DNA of 64,000 nt. Origin: Pseudomonas fulva (GTDB lineage: Bacteria; Pseudomonadota; Gammaproteobacteria; Pseudomonadales; Pseudomonadaceae). Position numbers and translations under genes: made by a program. The DNA is taken from positions 4,588,001 through 4,652,000 of the forward strand of contig NZ_CP082928.1 of NCBI RefSeq assembly GCF_023517795.1, in the 5' to 3' direction. Shown here in pieces: positions 54,801 through 64,000 of the stretch. Each line of letters begins with the position of its first letter. Positions within the stretch are counted from its first letter, which is position 1. The notes under the pieces are model-generated. The model saw only the letters and a program-made list of their open reading frames with translations. It ran no database searches and was not told the DNA's origin.

Positions 54801-54833
54801 AAAAAACGCCCGGCTGATGCCGGGCGTTTCGTT
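54801..54833. terminator. Bidirectional terminator between the HAD gene and pgm
   Basis: AAAAAACGCCCGGC-TGAT-GCCGGGCGTTTCGTTT: a 9-bp GC stem with A-run before and T-rich after, serving convergent genes. Confidence 0.88.
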
Positions 54834-54835
54834 TA

Positions 54836-56500
<1,665 letters not shown>

Positions 56501-56830
56501 CAATCGTTCCTTTGATGGGGTGAAGGGGCCGGGCGGCTGTTGCGCCGCGCCTGTCGGACTCGGGGTTCGACACCGGGGCGGTAGGCTGGAGTTCCCCATA
56601 CTCGCGCGCGGATGATAAAGATTGCCCGACAAAGCGCCAGTGTCGCCTAGCTGGCCGAATAGTCAGGATTGATTGCAAAAGCAGGGCACTTTGCATCATG
56701 GCGATAGATTTATTTAACGTGCGGGTTGATGGCGTTTTGCTATTTTGTAAGTGCGTGTGTCGGAACCGGCAGCGCATCTGCTGGGCCGACAGGGAGTGGT
56801 TGGTAGAACACCCCATGATCTGGTGCCACC
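56501..56830. other. Intergenic region between divergent pgm and chemoreceptor
   Basis: No gene recognised. An AT-rich stretch at about 56690-56760 probably holds promoters for one or both flanking genes; no clear sigma-54 or flagellar sigma-28 motif was recognised with confidence. Confidence 0.4.
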
Positions 56831-58468
56831 ATGAACCTTCGCAGCTTCAATATCGCCCCCCGGGCTGCCTTCTGCTTCGCGCTCATCACCCTGCTGGTGA
56901 TGGCGCTGGGCGTCTTCTCGCTGTTCAAGCTCGGTGACCTCTACGATGCCGAACAGGAGATCGAAAACAACTGGATGGCGAGCATCCAGGCCACCGGCGA
57001 GATGCAGAAGGATCTGCTCAATGTCCGCCTGGAAACCCTGAGAATGCTGGCCGTGGTGGAAAACACCAGCCAACAGTCGATCGACGACAGCGTGGCGCAG
57101 AGCTACCGTACCGCGCTGCAGCAGATTCTCGATCAGTATGGCCGGCACATGGTGTCCTCCGATGTCGAACGCGGCATGTTCAACCGGGTCGATACCAGTG
57201 CCCAAACCTACCTGAGCGGTCAGCAGCAGATCGTCGATTCTTTGCGCCAGAACCAGCTGACTCAGGCGCTGGCGTTGGCCAACGGTTCCGTGCGCGAGGC
57301 CGGCGCCACCCTGCAGCAACAGCTCGATGAGCTGACCGCTTACAACATGCAGGGCGCCAAGCAGGCCGGTATCAACGCCAATACCATTTACCAGCACGGC
57401 CGCACCGGGGTGCTGGTGACCATCAGCGTTGCGGTGCTGCTGACCGTGCTGTTGGCGACCCTGCTGACCCGTTCCATCGCCGCGCCGATCCGCGAAGCCC
57501 TGCAGAGTGCCGAGACCATTGCCTCGGGCGACCTGACCCGCACCGTGCTGGTGACCGGCAAGGACGAGGCGTCGCGCCTGCTCGCCGCCCAGGCGGCCAT
57601 GCAGAAGAACCTCAACGATGCCATCCGCCAGATCAGCGATTCGTCCACCCAGTTGGCCGCTGCGGCCGAAGAGATGGCCTCGGTCACCGAGGAGAGCACC
57701 CGCAACCTGCTGAGCCAGAATGCCGAGATCGACCAGGCGGCCACCGCGGTGACGCAGATGAGCTCGGCGGTCGACGAAGTGTCGCGCAACGCCAGCGGCG
57801 CATCGGACGCCTCCCGGGAGTCGACCGTGTCGGCCAACGCCGGCAACCAGCACGTGGCGCGCACCGTGTCGGCGATCCGCAACCTGTCGAGCAACGTGAT
57901 GCAGGCCTCCGATCAGGTGCAGGGGCTGGCCGATCAGGCGCGGGACATCAGCAAGGTGCTCGACGTGATCCGCAACGTGGCCGAACAGACCAACCTGCTG
58001 GCCCTCAACGCCGCCATCGAGGCGGCCCGCGCCGGTGACCATGGCCGCGGTTTCGCCGTGGTGGCCGATGAAGTGCGCGGCCTGGCCCATCGCACGTCCG
58101 CCTCGACCCAGGAAATCGAGCAGATGATCGCGGCGATCCAGACTGGTACCGACAAGGCCGTGCAGGCCATGCGCGGCAGCAGCCAGGAGGCCACCAACAC
58201 CCTGCAGGTCGCCGACGATGCGCGCGTGGCCCTGGAGCAGATCGTCGACTCCATCGGCATGATCAACGAGCGCAACCTGCAGATCGCCACCGCCTCGGAA
58301 GAGCAGGCCCATGTGGCCCGCGAGGTGGACCGCAACCTGGTGAGCATCCGCGACCTGTCGATCCAGAGCGCCTCGGGCGCCAACCAGACGGCTGCGGCCT
58401 GCAGCGAGCTGGCGCACCTGGCCCAGGGCCTCAATAGCCTGGTAGGGCGCTTCAAGCTCAGCGCCTGA
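56831..58468 (+). CDS. Methyl-accepting chemotaxis protein
   Basis: A 545-residue chemoreceptor with an N-terminal transmembrane helix (about 12-32), a periplasmic four-helix-bundle sensing domain (about 35-190), a second transmembrane helix (about 192-213), a HAMP domain and the cytoplasmic signalling tip [20 protein letters not shown] followed by [18 protein letters not shown]. The tip couples to CheA/CheW. The sensory domain is the 4HB type, and the ligand is unknown. Confidence 0.93.
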   Translation: MNLRSFNIAPRAAFCFALITLLVMALGVFSLFKLGDLYDAEQEIENNWMASIQATGEMQKDLLNVRLETLRMLAVVENTSQQSIDDSVAQSYRTALQQILDQYGRHMVSSDVERGMFNRVDTSAQTYLSGQQQIVDSLRQNQLTQALALANGSVREAGATLQQQLDELTAYNMQGAKQAGINANTIYQHGRTGVLVTISVAVLLTVLLATLLTRSIAAPIREALQSAETIASGDLTRTVLVTGKDEASRLLAAQAAMQKNLNDAIRQISDSSTQLAAAAEEMASVTEESTRNLLSQNAEIDQAATAVTQMSSAVDEVSRNASGASDASRESTVSANAGNQHVARTVSAIRNLSSNVMQASDQVQGLADQARDISKVLDVIRNVAEQTNLLALNAAIEAARAGDHGRGFAVVADEVRGLAHRTSASTQEIEQMIAAIQTGTDKAVQAMRGSSQEATNTLQVADDARVALEQIVDSIGMINERNLQIATASEEQAHVAREVDRNLVSIRDLSIQSASGANQTAAACSELAHLAQGLNSLVGRFKLSA

Positions 58469-58485
58469 TCGGCGCCGACAACTGG

Positions 58486-58513
58486 CGGCGCGTTGACCAT
58501 GGTCAACGCGCCG
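58486..58513. repeat. 28-bp perfect palindrome
   Basis: The arms are CGGCGCGTTGACCA and TGGTCAACGCGCCG with no loop. It lies 18 bases after the chemoreceptor stop and 24 before the next ATG. There is no T-run, so it may be an operator, a transcript-processing hairpin or a weak terminator. Confidence 0.7.
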
Positions 58514-58536
58514 TCGGCCTGGCTATGATGCAGGCC

Positions 58537-58938
58537 ATGAATTCATCCCTGCCGATCCGCCATCCCTGCCCGCCGGGCGCTTGCGACTGCCAGCGCGAAC
58601 AGCTGCTGGAAACCCCCGGCGAGCATCAGCGCATCCTGCTGCTGACCAAGAGCGAAGAGAAGCGCCTGCTCGAACGGCTGGAAAACCTGGCCAGCCTCGA
58701 AGACCTGGAGCGCATGCAGCAGCGCATGTTCGAGCAATTGGGGATTCGCGTCGAAGTGGCGCCGGGGTTCAACGAAGTGCGCAGCATGCGCGGCATCGCC
58801 ATCGAGGTGCGGAGCTTCCCCGGCCTGTGCCGCAAGACCCGCCAGGCGATTCCCGCCGCCATTCGCCGCGGCCTGGAGCGGCGCCCGGAAATCGCCTACG
58901 CGTTGCTCAACGCCCACGACCTGTTCCGCGACCTGTAA
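58537..58938 (+). CDS. Conserved hypothetical protein with N-terminal cysteine cluster
   Basis: A 133-residue soluble protein with the N-terminal motif CPPGACDCQRE (three cysteines plus), then a charged helical region (EEKRLLERLENLASLEDLER) and a C-terminal domain of about 60 residues (RSFPGLCRKTRQAIP). The cysteines could bind a metal. I take the ATG at 58537; ATGs at 58525 and 58528 are possible too. Function is unknown. Confidence 0.65.
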   Translation: MNSSLPIRHPCPPGACDCQREQLLETPGEHQRILLLTKSEEKRLLERLENLASLEDLERMQQRMFEQLGIRVEVAPGFNEVRSMRGIAIEVRSFPGLCRKTRQAIPAAIRRGLERRPEIAYALLNAHDLFRDL

Positions 58939-58956
58939 ACGCCGCTACTGCCGTGC

Positions 58957-59406
58957 TCAGAGGTTCTTGCCAGGGACCTCGAGGGCCCGGTAGCGCGCGT
59001 CGAAGTCCTCGGCCAGGGACGCCACGCTGATCGATGCCAGCCGCTGCAGGAGTAACGCCTGGGCTTCGTCGAAGGCCTGCCCGAGTGCGTGGTTGACGGC
59101 CTGCTCGACCAGGCAGGTGGGGTTGTCGGTCGCCAGGCCGATGCTGAAGATCGACTGCGAACCCAGGGCTTGATGAATGTCCAGCAGGGTGATCGCGGCC
59201 AGCGGCCTGGCCAGTGACCAGCCGCCGTTGTGGCCCTTGTCGGAGCTTACGTAACCCTTGTCGCGCAAGAGGCCCATGGTGCGCCGCACCACCACCGGGT
59301 TGGTTTCCAGCATGCGCGCGATGGTGTCCGAGGTGGTGCGCTGGCCGTGGCGATCCATATGAATCAGCACGTGCAGCATGCGGGATAGCCGGGTGTCGTT
59401 TCTCAT
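58957..59406 (-). CDS. Rrf2-family transcriptional regulator
   Basis: A 149-residue Rrf2 protein: DTRLSRMLHVLIHMDRHG, helix-turn-helix RMLETNPVVVRRTMGLLRDK, then wing KGHNGGWSLARPLAAITLLD. Only one cysteine (TCLVEQ) is present, so it lacks the three-cysteine iron-sulphur site of IscR and NsrR. It is divergent from an FAD oxidoreductase gene with a small palindrome between; autoregulation and control of that neighbour are likely. Confidence 0.88.
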   Translation of the reverse strand: MRNDTRLSRMLHVLIHMDRHGQRTTSDTIARMLETNPVVVRRTMGLLRDKGYVSSDKGHNGGWSLARPLAAITLLDIHQALGSQSIFSIGLATDNPTCLVEQAVNHALGQAFDEAQALLLQRLASISVASLAEDFDARYRALEVPGKNL

Positions 59407-59446
59407 GGGGCGTCTCGGGCTGGATGCAAGGGCGGCGAGTATGATT

Positions 59447-59465
59447 CGTAATGAATAAAGTTACG
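59447..59465. promoter_or_regulatory. Candidate Rrf2 operator
   Basis: CGTAA-N9-TTACG, an inverted repeat in an AT-rich stretch (CGTAATGAATAAAGTTACG) between the two divergent genes. Size and placement suit an Rrf2 dimer. Confidence 0.5.
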
Positions 59466-59550
59466 AGAGGTTGACGCTTTTGCATTATGTAACTTATGGT
59501 GTTTCATGAAGGCTCGGCAGTCTCCGAGTCCCCCCATGGAGCAATAGCGC

Positions 59551-60438
59551 ATGCGTTATGACGCAATCATCGTCGGCGGCAGCTATGCCGGCTTGTCCGC
59601 CGGCCTGCAACTGGCCCGCGCCCGGCGCCGTGTGCTGGTGATCGACGCCGGTGTACGGCGTAACCGCTTCGCCAGCCATTCCCACGGCTTTCTCGGCCAG
59701 GACGGGCGCGCCCCCGACGACATCGCCGCCGACGGTCGCGCCGAATTGATGGACTATCCCAACGTCACCTGGCAGGTGGGCGAGGCCACTGACGTGCAGC
59801 GTGACGGCGACGGCTTCCTGGTGACGCTGCGCGGCGGCCAGGAGCTGGCCACCCGACGGCTGATCCTGGCCGGCGGGGTGCGCGACGAGCTGCCCGCCAT
59901 CGAGGGGCTGGCCGAGCGCTGGGGGCGCCATGTGTTCCATTGTCCGTACTGCCACGGCTACGAGCTGGACCAGGGGCGCATCGGCGTGTTGGCCGTCTCG
60001 CCCCTGTCGATTCACCACGCCATGATGCTGCCGGACTGGGGCAGCACCACCTTCTTTCTCAACGGCGCCTTCGTGCCCGATGCCGAGCAGCTCGAACAGC
60101 TGGCGCGGCGTGGCGTGGTGGTCGAGCCGGACCGCGTGCAGTCGATCGGGGGCGAGCGCGTCGACGTCAATCTGGCCGACGGCCGGAGCGTGGCACTGGA
60201 CGGATTGTTCGTGATGCCGCGTACGCACCAGGGCAATTCGTTGGCCACGCAACTTGGCTGCACCTTGCTGGAAGGGCCGATGGGCCTTTACCTGCAAACC
60301 GGTGAAACCCAGGAAACCACCGTGCCCGGGGTCTTCGCCTGTGGCGATGCGGCCTTGGCCGCCGGCTCGGTGGCGCTCGCCGTGGGCACGGGGGCGAGGG
60401 CAGGAGCGGGCGTGCATCAGTCGCTGATCTTTCGCTAG
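59551..60438 (+). CDS. Thioredoxin reductase-like FAD/NAD(P) oxidoreductase
   Basis: A 295-residue flavoprotein of the thioredoxin-reductase-like family. The FAD motif is IIVGGSYAGLSAGLQLARA at residues 6-24, a redox-active CPYC pair lies at 131-134 (CPYCHGYE), and the C-terminal FAD motif is GVFACGDAAL. The NADPH domain is present but its glycine motif is weak (VLAVSPLSIHH). It likely reduces a small disulphide or other substrate under the control of the divergent Rrf2 regulator. Its stop codon sits at the edge of a MITE-like element. Confidence 0.82.
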   Translation: MRYDAIIVGGSYAGLSAGLQLARARRRVLVIDAGVRRNRFASHSHGFLGQDGRAPDDIAADGRAELMDYPNVTWQVGEATDVQRDGDGFLVTLRGGQELATRRLILAGGVRDELPAIEGLAERWGRHVFHCPYCHGYELDQGRIGVLAVSPLSIHHAMMLPDWGSTTFFLNGAFVPDAEQLEQLARRGVVVEPDRVQSIGGERVDVNLADGRSVALDGLFVMPRTHQGNSLATQLGCTLLEGPMGLYLQTGETQETTVPGVFACGDAALAAGSVALAVGTGARAGAGVHQSLIFR

Positions 60439-60578
60439 GCTCTGTACGAAAAGTGCCTGCGCTCGGTGATGCTTCGTTAAAAATCGGTTCGGAATGCTCA
60501 TTTACAACTCGTAAACTCCGCTTCCTCACCGATTTTTGCCTCGCCTGACCTTCGCTCGGAGACTTCTCGTACAGACCC
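60438..60578. mobile_element. ~141-bp MITE-like inverted-repeat element
   Basis: Ends are inverted repeats: TCTGTACGA at 60441-60449 with TCGTACAGA at 60567-60575, extended imperfectly by GCTCGG-type blocks to about 25 bases. A second inner pair, AAAAATCGGT (60479-60488) with ACCGATTTTT (60528-60537), and the tip hairpin TTTAC-AACTC-GTAAA (60501-60515) give one long rod. No gene is encoded. It begins at the oxidoreductase stop codon. Confidence 0.7.
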
Positions 60579-60650
60579 ACGCAGATCAATGAATCGGTGC
60601 GGGTGCTGGGGCATACTGGTGGCCCCTTCGCATCGACTTTCTGCGTGCCA

Positions 60651-61067
60651 ATGACTGTTTCTCTACTGACTCACCTGCCGGGCTGCCGCCTCCTGCGTCA
60701 CGGGTTGCTCATCGTGACGAGCGCGCTGTTCACCCAAACGGCCCTGGCCGAAGCCGACATCGCTGCTGGCGAGGCATTGTTCAAGCGCGTCTGCGGTAAC
60801 TGCCACAACGTCGGGCCGGGCGCGCGGGCGGCATTCGGGCCGCAACTCAACGGCATCTTCGGCCGCCATGCTGGCGCCACCGGGGACTACAGGTATTCGC
60901 CCGCCATGCAGCAGGCGGATGTGGTCTGGGATCACGACACCCTGAGCGCCTTTATCAAGGACTCCGACAGCGTGGTGCCTGGCAACAAGATGCGCTTCTG
61001 GGGCATCGGTGATCAGGAAAAGATCGATGGCCTGCTGCTGTATCTCAAAGCCCAGCAGGATCACTGA
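60651..61067 (+). CDS. Class I c-type cytochrome, periplasmic
   Basis: A 138-residue cytochrome c2-like protein. A signal peptide (cleavage near TALAEAD) precedes the heme-binding CGNCH at residues 48-52, and PGNKMRFWG supplies the axial Met. Such proteins carry electrons in the periplasm. Partner oxidase or dehydrogenase genes are not adjacent. The ATG at 60651 was chosen for its signal-sequence start; it lies about 70 bases beyond the MITE-like element. Confidence 0.85.
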   Translation: MTVSLLTHLPGCRLLRHGLLIVTSALFTQTALAEADIAAGEALFKRVCGNCHNVGPGARAAFGPQLNGIFGRHAGATGDYRYSPAMQQADVVWDHDTLSAFIKDSDSVVPGNKMRFWGIGDQEKIDGLLLYLKAQQDH

Positions 61068-61177
61068 GCACGCTCGGCAATCAATCTGAACGAAGCCTTG
61101 GCAGCCGGTTCTGAAACTCTAGAACCGGCGGACGGCCTGGCCGTTCGCGATCCTTTCTCTCGCATCCCGGGATCGCT

Positions 61178-63253
61178 ATGGCAGATGAACAACAGATCAA
61201 CTGGCTGGTCGAGCAGTCCATGCTGCACGCCGCCCGCCAGCGCACGCGCCTGTATTCGGGCCAGGCCCGCCTGTGGCAGCAACCCTACGCACTGGCCCGG
61301 CCACGCAGCGTTACCGCGGTAGCCTCGGTGTGGCTGGCGGTCTATCCGGCCTCGATCATCACCTCGCCCGATGGCTCGGTGCTGCAGGCGCTCGGCGACG
61401 AACGCCTGTGGTCGGCGCTTTCCGAACTGGGTGTACAGGGCATCCACACCGGGCCGCTGCGCCGCTCGGGTGGTTTGCAGGGGCGTGAATACACGCCCAC
61501 CGTCGACGGCAATTTCGACCGCATCAGCCTGGAGATCGACCCGCGCTTCGGCAGCGAGGAAGAGCTAGTGCACCTCAGCCGTGTCGCCGCGGCCCACAAT
61601 GCGGTGACCATCGACGACTCGATCCCTTCGCATACCGGCAAGGGTGCGGATTTCCGTCTGGCGGAAATGGCCTATGGCGACTATCCCGGCCTCTATCACA
61701 TGGTGGAGATCGCCGAGGCCGACTGGGAGCTGCTGCCACCGCTGCCCGAGGGCCGCGACTCGGTGAACCTGTCACCGGCCACGGTCGACGCCCTGCGTGA
61801 CAAGCACTACATCGTCGGCCAGCTGCAGCGGGTGATCTTCTTCGAACCGGGCGTCAAGGAAACCGACTGGAGTGCCACCGGTGAGATCACCGGGGTCGAC
61901 GGCAAGGTGCGGCGCTGGGTGTACCTGCACTACTTCAAGGAAGGCCAGCCGTCCCTGAACTGGCTGGACCCGACCTTCGCCGCCCAGCAACTGGTCACCG
62001 GTGAGTCGCTGCACGCCATCGACGTGATCGGCTCGCGTGTGCTGCGCCTGGATGCCAACGGCTTTCTCGGCGTCGAGCGGCGCAGCCAGGGCAATGCCTG
62101 GTCGGAGAGCCACCCGCTGTCGCTGACCGGCAACCAGTTGCTCGCCGGCATGATCCGCAAGGCCGGGGCGTTCAGCTTCCAGGAACTGAACCTGACCCTG
62201 GACGACATTGCCGCCATGTCCCAGGGCGGCGCCGACCTGTCCTACGACTTCATCACCCGGCCGGCCTACCAGCACGCCTTGCTGACCGGCGAGGTGGAGT
62301 TCCTGCGCCTGATGCTGCAGCAGATGCACGATTTCGGCATCGACCCGGCGTCGCTGATCCATGCCCTGCAGAACCATGACGAACTGACCCTCGAACTGGT
62401 GCACTTCTGGACTCTGCATGCCAACGACACCTACGTGTTCCGCGGCCAGAGCCTGCCGGGCAGCATCCTGCGCGAGCATATTCGCGGCGAGATGTACGAG
62501 CGCCTGACCGGCGAACACGCGCCCTACAACCTGAAATTCGTCACCAACGGCGTGGCCTGCACCACGGTGAGCATCATCACCGCGGCACTGGGCATTCGCG
62601 ACCTGAGCACCATCACCGACGCCGATATCGAGCAGATCCGCCGCGTGCACCTGCTGCTGCTGATGTTCAACGCCATGCAGCCCGGTGTGGTGGCGCTGTC
62701 GGGCTGGGACCTGGTCGGCGCCTTGCCCCTGGAGGCCGAGCAGGTGGCCGAGCTGATCGCCGACGGCGACACGCGCTGGATCAACCGCGGCGGCTATGAC
62801 CTGGTCGACCTCGACCCCGAGGCGCTGCTGTCCGCCGAAGGCCTGCCCCGTTCCCGCCAGCTCTACGGCAGCCTCGCCGAGCAGCTGCAGGACCCGCAGT
62901 CGTTCGCCTCCCAGGCGCGTCGGCTGTTCGCGGCGCGGCGCTCCCACGGCGTGGCGTCCAGCCGGCAGATCGCCGTACCGGTCACCCAGCACCCGGCGCT
63001 GTTGATCATGGTGCATGAGTTGCCTGCCGGCCGCGGCATCCAGGTCACGGCGCTGAACTTCGGCGCCGAGCCGCTCAGCGAGGTGATCACCCTGGAGCAC
63101 GTCGAGCCGGGGCCGGTGGTGGACATCATCCATGAGCGGTTGCTGGGCGATCTGTCCGCCGAAGGTGAACTGCATATCCAGCTCGAGCCTTACGAAGGGC
63201 TGGCGTTGCGTATCGCCAGCATGGCGCCTGGCATCGCGCCACTGGACGGCTGA
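61178..63253 (+). CDS. treS: Trehalose synthase (maltose alpha-glucosyltransferase type, GH13)
   Basis: A 691-residue protein closely resembling in length and sequence the trehalose synthase described from Pseudomonas stutzeri CJ38: [20 protein letters not shown] at the start, [17 protein letters not shown] with the GH13-type nucleophile region, and [20 protein letters not shown] with the His-Asp pair. The enzyme interconverts maltose and trehalose. This assignment rests on recalled similarity rather than a search. It stands alone, followed at about 120 bases by a serine acetyltransferase gene. Confidence 0.85.
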   Translation: MADEQQINWLVEQSMLHAARQRTRLYSGQARLWQQPYALARPRSVTAVASVWLAVYPASIITSPDGSVLQALGDERLWSALSELGVQGIHTGPLRRSGGLQGREYTPTVDGNFDRISLEIDPRFGSEEELVHLSRVAAAHNAVTIDDSIPSHTGKGADFRLAEMAYGDYPGLYHMVEIAEADWELLPPLPEGRDSVNLSPATVDALRDKHYIVGQLQRVIFFEPGVKETDWSATGEITGVDGKVRRWVYLHYFKEGQPSLNWLDPTFAAQQLVTGESLHAIDVIGSRVLRLDANGFLGVERRSQGNAWSESHPLSLTGNQLLAGMIRKAGAFSFQELNLTLDDIAAMSQGGADLSYDFITRPAYQHALLTGEVEFLRLMLQQMHDFGIDPASLIHALQNHDELTLELVHFWTLHANDTYVFRGQSLPGSILREHIRGEMYERLTGEHAPYNLKFVTNGVACTTVSIITAALGIRDLSTITDADIEQIRRVHLLLLMFNAMQPGVVALSGWDLVGALPLEAEQVAELIADGDTRWINRGGYDLVDLDPEALLSAEGLPRSRQLYGSLAEQLQDPQSFASQARRLFAARRSHGVASSRQIAVPVTQHPALLIMVHELPAGRGIQVTALNFGAEPLSEVITLEHVEPGPVVDIIHERLLGDLSAEGELHIQLEPYEGLALRIASMAPGIAPLDG

Positions 63254-63375
63254 GGAATATGCCTTTGGGCACTAAGCTCATAACCTTCGAGTAGTTGAGC
63301 GCGCCTGCGGGCGCGCCGTATTGTCCCTGTTCGGGCCGGCCATGGGTGCCGGCCGCCTGCTGAGCCGAGGTCGCA

Positions 63376-64000
63376 ATGAACGGCGAGTTTGCCATCCGCA
63401 ACGACGATGGCGCCGATGCTGAATACTGTTCCCGCCCCATCAACTGGGAGCTGGGGCAGACCGTGGCCGGCCTGCGCGCCGCGCGTGCCGAATGGCGTAA
63501 CCGCTCTGGCCGGCACACGGAGCTGGGTGGCCGCGAGTTGCCTTCGCGCCAAGCCATGGCGGCAATCCTGACGGGCCTGTGTGGTGCGCTGTTTCCGATG
63601 CGCCTCGGGCCCTCGGCGCTGCGCGAGGAAAGCGAAGATTATTACGTTGGTCATACCCTGGATCGTGCGCTCAACGCCCTGGTGGCACAGGTACGCATGG
63701 AGCTGCGTTATGCGGCGCGTCAGCGCGGTGAGCCCGGTGATGACGTGGATAGCCGGGCGGTTGCCGTCGTGCGCGACTTCGCCGCCGCATTACCGGCCCT
63801 GCGCCGCCTGCTCGATCAGGATGTGGTGGCCGCCTACAACGGTGACCCGGCGGCGCGCAGCGTCGATGAGGTGCTGTTGTGCTATCCCGGCGTGCTGGCG
63901 GTTATCTACCACCGCCTGGCGCACCATCTGTACCGCGCCGGCCTGCCGTTGCTGGCCCGTATCGCCGCGGAGACCGCCCACGGTGCGACCGGCATCGACA
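63376..64000 (+). CDS. epsC: Serine O-acetyltransferase, EpsC/SrpH type, partial
   Basis: The first 208 residues are present; the gene runs off the right edge. The segment VDEVLLCYPGVLAVIYHRLA and LARIAAETAHGATGID is the helical-to-left-handed-beta-helix junction of serine acetyltransferases, and the long N-terminal helical domain (about 180 residues) marks the EpsC/SrpH subgroup. It makes O-acetylserine for cysteine synthesis. CCGAGG precedes the ATG. Confidence 0.85.
   Translation, partial: MNGEFAIRNDDGADAEYCSRPINWELGQTVAGLRAARAEWRNRSGRHTELGGRELPSRQAMAAILTGLCGALFPMRLGPSALREESEDYYVGHTLDRALNALVAQVRMELRYAARQRGEPGDDVDSRAVAVVRDFAAALPALRRLLDQDVVAAYNGDPAARSVDEVLLCYPGVLAVIYHRLAHHLYRAGLPLLARIAAETAHGATGID

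Overview
The window looks like a chromosomal segment of a Pseudomonas-type gammaproteobacterium. It has high GC, dense genes with short operons, minCDE with a TTG-started minD, a class Ia nrdAB pair, a TIGR04211-type SH3 protein, a P. stutzeri-like trehalose synthase and a PHO-box-controlled pstSCAB. This assignment rests on recognising gene families and style; no database search was made.

Layout. 0-5.8 kb: a leftward four-carbon acid-sugar operon (ltnD-otnK-otnC-GntP permease-otnI, the last cut by the window edge) headed by a DeoR-type regulator. 5.8-13.3 kb: housekeeping and hypothetical genes (DUF2076 protein, diguanylate cyclase, ion-channel-like membrane protein, methyltransferase, GNAT, DUF1289, lipoprotein, TPR protein). 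13.3-22 kb: an accessory, repeat-rich region. It holds a MerR/aminotransferase pair with a textbook MerR-type operator; a REP-associated tyrosine transposase (RAYT) amid its own REP/BIME repeats; an orphan type VI secretion effector module (PAAR carrier, VRR-NUC nuclease, two tandem TsiV-family immunity proteins); a Bro-N antirepressor-like gene preceded by a strong candidate C4 antisense RNA; and a second, AT-rich Bro-N gene squeezed against the nrdB terminator. 22-27 kb: nrdAB with a long upstream region carrying a DnaA box and NrdR-like boxes. 27-34 kb: acid phosphatase lipoprotein, TonB receptor, RluA, minCDE, GNAT. 34-39 kb: LysR, MFS, SH3 protein, LysR, and a highly folded 267-bp inverted-repeat element just before a VOC-family gene. 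39-44 kb: a 5-oxoproline/D-glutamate operon (pxpB, pxpC, an internally deleted pxpA, MHS transporter, DUF1445 protein). 44-48.5 kb: glucarate-type catabolism (LysR, MFS, enolase-superfamily dehydratase) and a cysteine hydrolase. 48.7-54.8 kb: a small hypothetical gene, then pstSCAB followed by a Fic-like pseudoenzyme and a HAD protein instead of phoU. 54.8-64 kb: pgm, a chemoreceptor, an Rrf2/FAD-oxidoreductase divergent pair, a second MITE-like element, cytochrome c, treS and the start of a serine acetyltransferase.

The most interesting parts are the 13-22 kb island (effector/immunity module, RAYT with its REPs, and the C4 RNA/Bro-N switch, bracketed by related hairpin repeats), the folded element at 38.6 kb, and the Pho-linked pair of a degenerate Fic protein and a HAD phosphatase-like protein. 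No CRISPR array, rRNA or tRNA gene was recognised.
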